The notes under the pieces are model-generated. The model did not search any database. It was not told where the DNA came from and worked only from the letters and a program-made list of their open reading frames with translations. Source: Ilyonectria destructans (lineage: Eukaryota; Ascomycota; Sordariomycetes; Hypocreales; Nectriaceae). From it: DNA of 64,000 nucleotides. Below, piece by piece: positions 54,569 to 64,000 of the stretch. Position 1 is the stretch's first letter. The number at the start of each line of letters is the position of its first letter. The translations under genes and the position numbers were made by a program. The stretch is taken from assembly GCA_020740775.1 (NCBI GenBank), contig JAHEWK010000001.1:6696001-6760000 (forward strand). The letters run 5' to 3'.

Positions 54569-55591
54569 TTATCGGTATTGGTTTTTATTTCGTAACATTT
54601 GCTCCATCACTGCTGCCTCCACCATCGATTCCCTCACTTGCTTTTTTTGCGGCTCTCCGACCGGGTCGTATGGGTGTCTCGGTTCTAGCTTCTCTTCTGC
54701 ATTCTCGATGCCGGCAGCTTTGGCCGAATAACACGCAACGGCAAACTTTGTCGGTGCTATGCCGCCTTTGCAAGGACTCTCTGCCAATGCTACTACCCTT
54801 TGCAATCTGATGGCCTCGTCTATCCGACCCTGCTTGTAAAGCGCGTATATCCTGGCCGTCAGCATGGGGAAGACGTTTGCAAACGCTGCGATGCATCCCG
54901 AACTCCCGGCCACCAGCCCGCCGATGAGGAAGTCCGACTGCCCGCCAAAGGTTGAGAACTGCCCCGGACCCAGGGTGGCCGAGAGCCGGGTGATTTTCCC
55001 GACAGAACCACATGTAAGCTTCACCCCTACAATGTTGGACCTGCCGCTTGGATGAGAAGCGGCACTCTCGCGAAAAATAGATACAATTGTCTCCGAGTCA
55101 ATGTCAAGCCCGTTGCAGACGTCGGGGAAATTGTGAATGACAACGGGGAGAGAAGATCGGGCAGCAACTTCAACAAAGAACCGCCGGACAACGTTCATGC
55201 TGGTCACCTTGCCAAAGTATGCCGGCGGCGCCACAAGCAAATAGTTGGCGCCAGCCTTGGCCGCGTCCTCCGCAAACTGCAGGGTTTGCTTTGTCGAATG
55301 AGCCCCAACGCCGGCCATGAGCGGGAAAGCCGGGCCAACCGTTTTGCGGGCCGTCGTCATGACCAGGAAGCGTTCTTCCCTGGTGAGAAGAAAACCCTCC
55401 GAGCTGGTGCCCAGGACGACAATCCCCGTCAGCCCGGACTGCGCCAGGTGGGCAAAGTACTTGGACTGCGACAAGAGGTCCAATTGGTCGGTGCCATGGT
55501 TGAAGAAGGTTACGGCCGGACACCACACCCCGGCGGGCGGAACGTGGGGATGGGGGGATGGCGAGGTGGGCTCCAAGCCCATTGAACCCAT
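54569..55591 (-). CDS. DHDPS/NAL-family aldolase (dihydrodipicolinate synthase-like)
   Basis: Single exon, 340 aa, from ATG 55591 (a second ATG lies 9 nt in). The class I aldolase barrel reads GVWCPAVTFF, then GTSSEGFLLTREER (GTTGE motif, residues 61-74), APLMAGVGAHSTKQTLQFAE-like segment, and NYLLVAPPAYFGK. IVGVKLTCGSVG holds the Schiff-base Lys191, and GGQSDFLIGGLVAGSSGCIA is the C-terminal barrel signature. Members cleave or form C-C bonds with pyruvate; fungal relatives include 4-hydroxy-2-oxoglutarate and 2-keto-3-deoxy-sugar-acid aldolases. Fungi do not make lysine through DHDPS, so a catabolic role is more likely. The usual YNxP tyrosine of the catalytic triad is replaced by His153 (VVIHNFP). 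Possible target of the adjacent regulator. Confidence 0.87.
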   Translation of the reverse strand: MGSMGLEPTSPSPHPHVPPAGVWCPAVTFFNHGTDQLDLLSQSKYFAHLAQSGLTGIVVLGTSSEGFLLTREERFLVMTTARKTVGPAFPLMAGVGAHSTKQTLQFAEDAAKAGANYLLVAPPAYFGKVTSMNVVRRFFVEVAARSSLPVVIHNFPDVCNGLDIDSETIVSIFRESAASHPSGRSNIVGVKLTCGSVGKITRLSATLGPGQFSTFGGQSDFLIGGLVAGSSGCIAAFANVFPMLTARIYALYKQGRIDEAIRLQRVVALAESPCKGGIAPTKFAVACYSAKAAGIENAEEKLEPRHPYDPVGEPQKKQVRESMVEAAVMEQMLRNKNQYR

Positions 55592-56909
55592 TGATTGAGA
55601 AAGGGCCGAGCTTGCTGATATGCTGCCGTCTAATATAGTGATAAGGATATCCGTAATAGGGCCCGTCTTGAGTACGCCGACGAGGAGATGGCGAATAGGC
55701 CAGATGATTACGACGAACCAGCACGAGCGCAAGGCTTATCACCACACCGCCATCAGCCCTTTATTAGTCGTAAGGGCCCGGGATATGATCCAGGAAGCTG
55801 TCCTGTGCTGTTACTCCATAATTATCTTTGCCACGACACGACTCAAGTTGTCATATCTTCACACCGGAAGCCCTGCCGGCGACCCCGAGACCGGGACAGG
55901 CCCCGATGGATAGCGCTACCGTTTGGGCGTGGGTGGAGAGCCTCTCCAATCGCGTTGAGCGCAGCATCGGAAGGCCTCCCGGTCGTCCGTACTGCCAACT
56001 CCCACCCTCGCCTCTCGGGCAAGCCCAAGCTCAAGCCCCAAGAAAGCCAGGTGGCTTTTGGAGAAGGTCTTGTGAGGGGTTGAAGGTGTGTCCAGGTGTG
56101 TACTGAGTCGGTATGCTGGCTGGGTGAATTTTGGAGTACACCCATTCAAGTTCTGTCCACGACCGCAATTTGCCTATGGCAAACACCATCCTAGTCACTC
56201 TAATCCCCAGGGCTCAATGGAGATGAGGCTTCAAACTAGTTTAGTCCCATCCTCCCCCAACATCCCCAGACCGAGTGTGGAGAGGACCTTGCCCGTGAGA
56301 GTCCTTGGCACTTGACACTATCGCCAACCCCGACAAATGTACGTAATAGCTGCCCATGTTCGGGGTTCCCCCACAAGCTAGCTTTCGGGATCGTGCCATC
56401 GTGATCATGCCTTTGGGCATTTGGGCTGGCTAGAATGCGGGGGAAGTCTTGGGCTTTTCCGGGGGGCGGTGGACTCGTCAGCTCCAAGCCCTGGATCATT
56501 ACGGGTACGGGCCCGGTGGGCAGTGAATGAAGTGGAAGCGCTCTGGAACAGGAACATGAGTGTTTCTTGAATTGCAGAGTTTGGGCCAGGTTGGTATATG
56601 CTGCGTGGTCCTTCCGGAAGGTATTGGGGCGGAACCATAAGAACAGCTAGCGTCATGGGCACGGAATTTCCTTGAACGAGAGATAATTAATGTACTTGTC
56701 TGCCAACGCCGCTCAGCCAACTTGTGATCAGCGTTAGGCATAGGGTAGCGTGATGGGTCATGTCGCCGTTGGGCCTTACACCAGCTGGAGAGCAAAGCTT
56801 TCATGCTTGCGAGATATTTCTATCTTGAACTGAGGTTGACTGAGCTAAACTTAATCCTCTCCATTCCTCATTTATGTAACCGAGGTGGGAAATAATCTAG
56901 CGGAACTGT
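55592..56909. other. intergenic
   Basis: About 1.3 kb upstream of the aldolase gene. Frames of 70-130 codons on both strands overlap each other without any family resemblance and look like chance frames in GC-rich DNA. Confidence 0.45.
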
Positions 56910-57401
56910 TCAAGACGGCTGATTCTCACTTTGAACAAGGCCCTGGCCAATAAGGCTAGGAATTGCTTGCTGTTCTACCCACTCGGTGCACTTTATCAGC
57001 GGCCGACGGGGCTCTCCAGGTTTGTAAAAAGTCAAAGGATCCCAAGACTTGACTGGTTCCGTCTTCATAGTTTTGATGTTGAAAGCCTTTTGTTTCGGCG
57101 GCGGTAGGAGATCACCAAGAAGGCTATCCCATTCTGTTGGATAGGTCGAAACTTTGGTGTAGCCGATGACCTCTTTGAAGGCGAGATCTTCCCATTGGTC
57201 GGAGATGTGATATGGGATTGACTCATATTGCATGCCATTGACGATGTCACCCGTTACGTGGTGCTTCATCCCGCTGCCAGGTCCTTTCACCTCTGTCTCG
57301 ACGAAGATGATGGTGTGATATCGGGGCCCCGACATGTCAGGATCCTGCATAGCAAGCTTGAGCTTGAGCTTAAGAACACGGTAGAACTCGGAACTCGGCA
57401 T
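56910..57401 (-). CDS. conserved hypothetical fungal protein, 163 aa
   Basis: Single exon from ATG 57401. The protein starts MPSSEFYRVLKLKL and contains RYHTIIFVETEVKGPGSGMK followed by HHVTGDIVNGMQYE, then PPPKQKAFNIKTMKTEPVKS, and ends FYKPGEPRRPLIKCTEWVEQ with QAIPSLIGQGLVQ. This resembles a group of small cytosolic fungal proteins that I remember as uncharacterised; no catalytic motif is evident. Codon use and length look genuine, and no signal peptide or membrane segment is present. It could also belong to a DUF family I cannot name with certainty. Confidence 0.75.
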   Translation of the reverse strand: MPSSEFYRVLKLKLKLAMQDPDMSGPRYHTIIFVETEVKGPGSGMKHHVTGDIVNGMQYESIPYHISDQWEDLAFKEVIGYTKVSTYPTEWDSLLGDLLPPPKQKAFNIKTMKTEPVKSWDPLTFYKPGEPRRPLIKCTEWVEQQAIPSLIGQGLVQSENQPS

Positions 57402-58156
57402 GATGTTTCTGGTAGCTGAAGGTGCTGGGAAGTCGGGCTGAGTAACGTATACGATGCAGATGTCGATGGAGTTCTAGTGCGGCCGTCTGAGACGTGATTG
57501 TTTCTGGAATGAAAATTTGATGCACCCGATTTTGGACGTATCAGACAAGATGGAAAGGTCCCGGCTTATTGGTTCGTACTGCATCTTGGGATTCATCTGA
57601 TGTTCTTTGTGTTGGACTAGCCACTGTAGTTACAGGGCGTGCTACAGCGGGGCTGCCCCCTAGGATAGCGCAGCTTAAGCGACCTACGACCTCAGCATTC
57701 CCGAGTATTTTCGATTGAGACATCGACGGCTTGTTTTGATAGTGAATGACCGTTGGGTAGTCCAATATGGACTTTTAGTCTTCTTTAATCCATAGTCCGG
57801 GAAGTCTATCGTCATGGAGTATTTCTGGCCAGCAATTTAGCGAAGTGTGACTCTGTAATCGACGGCTAGACATCGCCTCGTACGCCAACCGGTACCCGCT
57901 AAGCTCACTGAGCAGAGAGCCAGCAGTGGATGAGGCGTATTTAGGGCTAAAGTAAGCTCCAGCAAACGCCAACTATCACGTGATTGCTTCATTTTTTTCT
58001 CGTTGCATTAAGGCGAAATAAACCAAGCGAACTCCGAATACCGCGAATGACGAGGCCAACTACAACAAGGCACGAGTGGAATGAATTGCATTGAAGTTCC
58101 GTCATAAGTCAAGCCATATTCTCCTTCGAGTGCCTTTGCACAGGCATCCAATCGTC
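57402..58156. other. divergent intergenic
   Basis: About 750 bases between two divergently transcribed genes, so it should contain both promoters. No other gene recognised. Confidence 0.45.
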
Positions 58157-59068
58157 ATGTCTACTGATGAAGGGAGCCGAGATGTCTTGCCAAAAGATCT
58201 CATGGAGCTTCAGCTTGGTCAGATCGACCTCCTGATGGCCATGTATACGTCGGATGATGCCATATCGATTGATGATGCATCCTCCAACTTGCTTGAAGCA
58301 CTCAGAGATTGGTGTGAGAGTGATCGGGAGACGGTACCTGAGTTTACTGAGGCGTGCATAACCATGCTCCTGAGCCTGGACGTTTCTGATGAAGGCCATA
58401 GCTCAGATGAGACAAAGTCCCTGCAATTGAGCTTGTCTGTACCATTGATCTATGAAGAAGGAGGCAAAGCACTAGCACCTACCGAAGCGCCACCAGTCAA
58501 AACCAGGATACAACAACCAGCATGGATGAGCAAAGGCGAAGTAGCCTGCCTCACTGCCGAAATCCCCGACGGAGACATACTGACCGTCATTGAACATGTC
58601 AAAGAGGCAGCGTGCCAGCACCTGGCAGGATTAAAACATGTGGATGCCATAAATGGAAATGCAGATACATCAATAGTCCGCGTTTGGTTTTACTTCCCCT
58701 CAATCAGCACGCGGTCAAAACGAGACGATCTCGTAAACTACGGCCCAACCTATGGCCTGACGGGATTCCTTCTCGCTGGGAAGCCAGGCGTGTTATGTCT
58801 CGAGGGAGGATCTCAGGCCATTGATGAATTCATGAAATTCATCAAGACGGAGAGCTGGGGCGACATTCCCTCGCATCATAAAAAAGTCAGCGAGCGCTAT
58901 CGAGAGGAAGGGCAGGACATTAGACGGGCGTTCAAGGATATGCAAGAGATTACGGACATGATTGGCGAGAGGAGAGGAGAGCGAGCAAACCGGAACGATA
59001 TGAAAGCTTTAGAGGCGTGGCTCAATGAGAGCGGCCTAGGTGAAGCCTTTGGCAAAGTCGTCATGTAG
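58157..59068 (+). CDS. RWD domain protein with Prp3 C-terminal-like domain (RWDD2-like)
   Basis: Single exon, 303 aa, from ATG 58157. An N-terminal RWD-type region (LPKDLMELQLGQIDLLMAMY to LQLSLSVPLIYEEGGKALAP) is followed by a central helical stretch (MSKGEVACLTAEIPDGDILT) and a C-terminal domain. That domain reads RVWFYFPSISTRSKRDDLVN, GPTYGLTGFLLAGKPGVLCL and EGGSQAIDEFMKFIKTESWG, matching the DUF1115/Prp3 C-terminal fold found in RWDD2 proteins. RWD domains mediate protein-protein contacts; the function of RWDD2 proteins is unknown. The last about 50 residues form a charged helix. Confidence 0.85.
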   Translation: MSTDEGSRDVLPKDLMELQLGQIDLLMAMYTSDDAISIDDASSNLLEALRDWCESDRETVPEFTEACITMLLSLDVSDEGHSSDETKSLQLSLSVPLIYEEGGKALAPTEAPPVKTRIQQPAWMSKGEVACLTAEIPDGDILTVIEHVKEAACQHLAGLKHVDAINGNADTSIVRVWFYFPSISTRSKRDDLVNYGPTYGLTGFLLAGKPGVLCLEGGSQAIDEFMKFIKTESWGDIPSHHKKVSERYREEGQDIRRAFKDMQEITDMIGERRGERANRNDMKALEAWLNESGLGEAFGKVVM

Positions 59069-59472
59069 TCAGGTACGTTACGAGCCATTTGGTGGATTTC
59101 TGCTTTTGACCGAGACCTTTCATATTGCAGGATAAAAATGCCGCCCGTCTCCTACACACCGTTGAATCAGTCTGGTGGACACGATGCGGATTATGACGAT
59201 CTGAACCCTGGCACATTGTAATTTTTAGATCCACGAGCAATCCAAGTCAGGCCTAGAGAACAAAAAGGAAAGCCAATAGCAAAAATACATACAACAGTGG
59301 GGATTCGCTGATCGTCACCGACTCAACTACTAATCCACCTCTCGCTAGCTTATCTGTTGGAGATCGAACGGGATCCTGAGTTCTCTAGGGGATATGGTCG
59401 TATGTGCTTTCATTGTGATGCTCTGATGCTTATATTGACAGGTACAGAGGGTAAATACATGTGGCTTCTAAT
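59069..59472. other. intergenic between convergent genes
   Basis: About 400 bases, presumably 3' UTRs. A possible GTACGT...TTGCAG intron (59074-59130) lies in the RWDD2 3' UTR. Confidence 0.4.
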
Positions 59473-60839
59473 CTAGAGCTTTGCCTTTTGTCCGGGCAAC
59501 ACATCAACAAGTTCCCGAGTCTCTCCAAGACGCCAGCTGACGGCGCCACCCCAGTCACCGGCCTGGTCCTTGGCAGAAGGGTTCTTCCAGCGCCATCGAG
59601 GCACAGGCTGCTGGCTGTCAGGCGCGGTGAGCATGTCCTTGACCCAGGCTCCGAAAATGGGGAACATCTTGAAGCCATGGCCAGAATCTCCGGAGAGAAG
59701 AACAACCGAGTCGGATGTCTCGGGCACGTAGTCGATGATAAAGTCCGAGTCCTGAGTGTCCGCAAACCAGCAGAGCGACTTTCTCACCAGAGGGCGCTCC
59801 GCAAGACTAGGGAGAGTCTGGGACAGCAGCTTTCGAATCTGCTTCTCGTCGTGCTTGGGTAGGAATGCGCTGTCCTCCAAGAACTCCGGGGAAGTGGAAA
59901 CGCCGGTGCCGGGGTCGGTGTTGATGTAACCGCCACCCATGGGGCACAGCTTGAGCAGGTTGGTTTTCGGGTCAGGCTCGAAGAAGAAGCCGAGATCGCG
60001 GGCATAGGTGACGGGGATGCCACGAAGCGCTGACGTCTCTTCGTCGGTAAGGTGGACGTGTGCAACGGACCACGACTTGGCCACGACCTGCTGGCCGATC
60101 TCGGGAACCAGTCTGCTCGCAGCCGCACCAGCAGCGACGATGACCAGCTTGGCGGGGTAGAAAACGCCAGTCGAAGACTTGACTCCGATGCTCTTCCGTC
60201 CCTTGGATGTCTTCTCATAGACAATCTCACTCACGGCGCCCTCATCGCCGAGGACGAACTTGACACCTCTGGCCTTTGTCGCCTTGTATATTCCCTTCAG
60301 AGCATCTCCGGAATGCGCGTAGCCATCGTACTGGTTCAGGTACCCGTGCCATCCGGGCAGAGAGCTTCGGTTGTACTGCCAGAAGCGATCCCGAATATCG
60401 GCATTGCTGTCAATCGACACCACCTTGGGCTTGATCTTGGGGTGAATTTCCGCTGCGGCTCGGAATCTATTAAGGGTGTCGAGAGCCTCGGTGGGGGCTT
60501 CACCCGAGACGCAGTGCAAAAATCCAACCTGGTGGAAATACGGGCCAAACAAAGGTGTTTGCCAGGCCGCAATTGCTTGCTATGTCATTGTGTCAGCACT
60601 GCACGTCCAACCGCACTCGGGGCACTTACAAGGGTCAAGTCCGTGTAGAAGGGATCTTCATACTCGGCTCGGACAATTTTGTTAAGGTCGTTGGCGGCCG
60701 AGAAACGAGACGGAATCTCATCGTCCTTGTCGAGAACGGTGATGTTCTGAAAGCCGGCGTCGAGCAAATGCAAGACGGTCGAAAGGCCAAAAGCACCGCC
60801 CCCGATGACCAGGAGCGGGTCGGTTTTTGAGACGCCCAT
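59473..60839 (-). CDS. fructosyl amino acid oxidase / sarcosine oxidase-like flavoenzyme
   Basis: Two exons (60839-60630, 60579-59473) total 1,317 nt, 438 aa, the usual length of fungal FAOX. The FAD-binding N-terminus is PLLVIGGGAFGLSTVLHLLD with the GxGxxG motif, followed by the acidic end VLDKDDEIPS. KIVRAEYEDPFYTDL is typical of the monomeric sarcosine oxidase family. LVIVAAGAAASRLVPEIGQQ is the second dinucleotide-fold motif. Cys340 in SLCWFADTQDSDFIIDYVPE corresponds to the cysteine that binds FAD covalently in this family, and GDSGHGFKMFPIFG closes the FAD site. The C-terminus ends AKL, a peroxisomal targeting signal (PTS1). FAOX oxidises Amadori products to release amino acid, glucosone and H2O2; related saccharopine and pipecolate oxidases cannot be excluded. 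Confidence 0.88.
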
Positions 60840-61850
60840 TATGCAATACTGAAGTGAAGCTTTGATTTGATTGCTTGGTCTCTAGAGTGAGATTGGCCGA
60901 CATATATGTGCTCTTCAGAAGGGTGCCGAAGCCACGAAGTCGGGCATTCCACCCGATGTTTTGTGAATACTCACTTTCCGTGGCGCCATGATGCTGCGAT
61001 GGCGTTCGCTATCTGCAACCAAGCGGGGGCGTGGGTTTCGCCGTGGTTAGCGTAAACGACGACCGGATGGCTTCCCGCCACAACTACTGCGGGCAATTAC
61101 TCCAACACGGCACCAGTTCCGAGATATGGTCACGAGGCGGGCTCACGAGGTGGGATCAGCGATACAGTAGTTCAATGGCTTGTTTCGGGAGTTGAAAGAC
61201 TAAGGCAGAGAAGTGGCGAAGGAATGCATAGAGATAGCCATTGCCGATGTAAACCGGATCTGTCAGGGTTAGTGTTACCGCATACGACATGACTCACCGT
61301 AATCTGGGGGTTCGTTTGAGTTATCCCTGCAAGTTATGAGTGAACTTTCGCTATTCGTCGATAGAGATGGAGTTGGAGGAGAAGTCTCAGGAGAAGGTTA
61401 GCTTAAGCGATGACTCCACTCAAGCTAGATCATCGCCGGAGTTCAGCTATGGTGTACTGTCTCGTCACCAATTTTGCATCCACCATTCATCATATGGATT
61501 GATCTAAATTTAGAGTTGAAATAACACATTTAAGTTAATATCATACGATTCGGCATGTCTGTGGTCGAAATATATTTCTGTCAATTTGGCTGAGATTTTA
61601 AACAATTACGCACGGGCCTCCACTCGGATTGAAGACAAGGTCTCAACCAACTCGTTTCTATTTCTTAAGACATCAAAGTATTTATCCTCAGAAGGACCTG
61701 GTTTTTCTAAGTAATTGATGAGAAGTGTTTGGTAGAGCTGGATTCACAAAAAAATAGACAAGATAGAGATCACTGTGGATGAGAATGTTTGAGAGAAATC
61801 TTTTCTTTTATTCTGTACAATCTAGTAGATATTTTTAAACACCGGAAATT
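60840..61850. other. intergenic, FAOX promoter
   Basis: About 1 kb. The left part should hold the FAOX promoter; the right part (61,500-61,850) is AT-rich and fits the 3' UTR of the P5C dehydrogenase gene. Confidence 0.45.
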
Positions 61851-63713
61851 CTAAGAAGCATGGTTGCTAGGGTAGAAGAATCCAGACTGGTTAAAGAACT
61901 CCTCCTTAATCAGTCGGGGGGCAGTGAAGCGGCGGAGAATATCCGAGCTGCCGGCTCTGTCGGTGGTTCCACTGCCACGGGCACCACCGAAGGACTGCTG
62001 GCCGATAAGGGCAGCGGTAGTCTTACAGTCTAAAGGATGAGGTTAGTACAGATAGAAAGTGGTTAGATCTGGAACACTTACTAAGGTAGAAGTTACCAGC
62101 AGAGTATCGAAGAGCATCTTCAGCCTCACGGAGAGCAACTCGGCTCTGAGCGAAAACGGCACCGGTCAGGGCGAGGCCGCCACCGGCCTGGTCAACCTGC
62201 TTAAGAACTGTCTTCCACTCGGCATCGGGGTAAACATAGACGGCGAGGACGGGTCCGAAGATCTCCTCGTTAAACAACTGGTGGTCGGGAGACGAAGCCT
62301 TGTAAACGGTAGGCTCGACGTAGAAACCAACCGAGTCGTCGTACTTGCCACCGGCAATCAGCTCAAGCTCGGGGTCCTTGTTGCTCTTGTCGATGATGGA
62401 CTTAATCTTATCGAATGAACGCCGATGGATGACGGGACCCATGAAGGCCTCAAAGTCCTTGTCCGGGCTGCCAATGGTAATCTTGTCAATGCTAGCCTTG
62501 AGGCCGGTTATAAACTCAGCAGCGCGAGACTCGGGGACGTAAACTCGGGAGGTGGCAGAGCACTTCTGGCCCTGGTACTCGAAGGAACCACGGATGGTGT
62601 GGTTGACAGCGCTGGTGACATCGGCGGTAGGGTGGAGAAGGTGGAAGTTCTTGCCGCTGGTCTCTCCGACGACGCGGGGGAATTCGCGGTACGTCTTCTT
62701 TCCGATACCCTCGCCGATCTTGCCATAGATGGAGCGGAAGACGTCGGAGGATCCGATAAAGTTCAGGCCAGCGAACTCGCGGTGAGCCAGGCAGATGTCG
62801 GTAATCTCCGCGGCGTCACCGGGGACAAACTGGATAACGTTGGGAGGCAGACCGGCCTCGAGGAGGATATTGTAGATGATGGTGCTGGCGTAGATGTTGT
62901 ATTGCGAGGGCTTCCAGAGCACAACGTTGCCCATCAGGGCAGGGGCGGAGACCAGAGCACCACCGAGGGCAGTGAAGTTGAAGGGGGAAACGGCATACAC
63001 GAAACCCTCAAGAGGTCGGTAGTCTAGGCGGCTCCACATTCCGTCGCTGCCACGGGTGGGCTGGCGCTCCAGAATCTCGGCAGCGTAGTTGCAGTTGAGG
63101 CGGAAGAAGTCGGCCAACTCGGCGGCGGCATCGATCTCACCCTGCCACACGTTCTTGCCCTGGCCCAGCATGGTAGCGGCGATCAACTCATGGCGGTACT
63201 TGGTGGTGACCAGCTCAGCGGCCTTTTGGAAGATGGCGACTCGGTCCACGAAGGGGGTGTCCTGCCAGCTCTGCTTGGCCGCCAGGGCCGACTCAATGGC
63301 CTCGGAAACCTGCTCCTTGGTGGCCAGGGGGTAGTTGGTAAAGGTGGTGGCGTGCTCTGAAGGGAGCACTTGGTCCTCGGACTTGTGAATCTTTTGAGAG
63401 ACTCCGTTGTAGAAGATCTCGCTGCGTACGGGGAGCTCAGAGCGAAGCTTCTTCAGAGCGGCCTCGACCTGGATGCGCTCAGGCGAGTTCCTCTCATAGA
63501 GCGGCTATTCCAAATTGTTAGTGGGCCTCGATCGTATCATGGAGGGTGTAAACTAACGTTGGGCTCATTCCGGGGGTCAGGCAGCCTGAAGGGAGAAGTG
63601 GCATTGGTTCGTCGCTGCTGGAGGCTGAGGCCAGCAGGGGTGGCTCGCAAGGCCCGAGCAAACGATTGTCTCGGCCGGGTGAGGTTAAGCGCCATGTTCC
63701 TGGTAGCAGCCAT
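61851..63713 (-). CDS. delta-1-pyrroline-5-carboxylate dehydrogenase, mitochondrial (ALDH4 family; PUT2/prnC-type)
   Basis: Three exons (63713-63558, 63504-62082, 62029-61851) total 1,758 nt, 585 aa. The first about 40 residues are rich in Arg, Ser and Ala with no acids (MAATRNMALNLTRPRQSFAR), a mitochondrial presequence. The enzyme oxidises glutamate semialdehyde/P5C to glutamate with NAD+, the last step of proline breakdown. Motifs: GFVYAVSPFNFTALGGALVS, NVVLWKPSQYNIYASTIIYN (NAD binding), FIGSSDVFRSIYGKIG, FPRVVGETSGKNFHLLHPTA with base Glu333, and SFEYQGQKCSATSRVYVPES with catalytic Cys367. EEIFGPVLAVYVYP and SFGGARGSGTTDRAGSSDIL near the end are ALDH4 signatures. Introns are 53 and 52 nt. 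CGG-rich palindromes lie upstream. Confidence 0.95.
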
Positions 63714-64000
63714 TTTATTAAGAGATCTGGTTGTTCAGACAATTGAATAGTACTGATGAGATACAAAAACCAGAATCAATGTCGCTGAAAGAGCACTTTC
63801 TTATGCTGCTCTTCGTGTCGCGGAGTTTGGTGGCGTCGCCATATCGGCCCCGGTGCCGAGCAGCCTCCGGAACCGGGTCCGACCAAGAAACTAATGCGGG
63901 CTCATGACTGAAGGCGAGATAGACAATTGAGCCGGCGGTATCCATCACCGCGACCGGGACTCGGTCCGGTATGGGAACTAGTCCATAGGAGTGACTGAAG
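63714..64000 (-). promoter_or_regulatory. P5C dehydrogenase promoter with CGG/CCG palindromes
   Basis: The 150-250 bases upstream of the ATG carry CCGGAACCGG (63867-63876), CGG-N9-CCG (CGGTATCCATCACCG, near 63936) and CCGG-N8-CCGG (near 63954-63969). Zn2Cys6 regulators bind inverted CGG triplets, and proline-pathway activators of fungi (PrnA in Aspergillus, Put3 in yeast) use such sites. Spacing does not exactly match the published Put3 site (CGG-N10-CCG), so the assignment is tentative. Confidence 0.4.

Noticed and set aside
55843..56804. Several overlapping frames of 75-131 codons on both strands
   Set aside because: They overlap each other in all frames of GC-rich DNA, with no domain, splice pattern or consistent codon use.

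Overview
The window is nuclear DNA of a filamentous ascomycete (Pezizomycotina; a Sordariomycete-like, possibly hypocrealean fungus is my inference). Genes carry many 48-119 nt spliceosomal introns with fungal signals (GTANGT donors, CTNAC-type branch sites, short spacing to the acceptor AG). There are no operons or ribosome binding sites. The families are typical of such fungi: Zn2Cys6 regulators, MFS carriers, a CVNH lectin, a SNG1/DUF3533 protein, an F-box protein and HET/AIG1-type relics. I rebuilt most gene models exon by exon; the sum of exon lengths is divisible by three in every model called intact, which supports the splice choices.

Layout. 1-10 kb: an SNG1-like membrane protein cut by the left edge, an SDR relic, a cyanovirin-type lectin and a seven-exon methionine-permease-like carrier. 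10-21 kb: a VCX1-type Ca2+/H+ exchanger with an apparent 3-nt microexon, an MFS carrier, an UNC93-like relic, a secreted or membrane-anchored SMP-30/gluconolactonase-like enzyme and another MFS carrier. 21-25 kb: a short Zn2Cys6 regulator and two damaged AIG1-type GTPase loci in opposite orientation. 26-30 kb: an F-box protein and an amidase with an apparent frameshift. 31-43 kb: mostly decayed genes (FMN-dependent alpha-hydroxyacid dehydrogenase, ketopantoate reductase, aldehyde dehydrogenase, class III aminotransferase, MFS), with an intact type II membrane glycosyltransferase-like gene and an intact RidA gene among them. 44-47 kb: a GIT1-like glycerophosphodiester permease converging on a 2-oxoglutarate/Fe(II) oxygenase. 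47-51 kb: a HET-protein relic and gene-poor DNA. 51-64 kb: an eight-exon Zn2Cys6 regulator, a DHDPS-like aldolase, a conserved hypothetical protein, an RWDD2-like protein, a fructosyl-amino-acid-oxidase-like flavoenzyme with a peroxisomal tail, and mitochondrial P5C dehydrogenase.

How the genes fit together. The right end looks like conserved nitrogen and amino-acid catabolism (P5C dehydrogenase, FAOX). The middle looks like an accessory catabolic region that has fallen apart: aminotransferase, semialdehyde-type dehydrogenase, ketopantoate reductase and hydroxyacid dehydrogenase relics surround a working RidA, the enzyme class that clears reactive enamine/imine intermediates. The damage is mostly indels and deletions, not the dense C-to-T changes expected of repeat-induced point mutation. 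I saw no complete transposon, CRISPR array, tRNA or rRNA gene. All family calls come from reading the sequence; no search was run.
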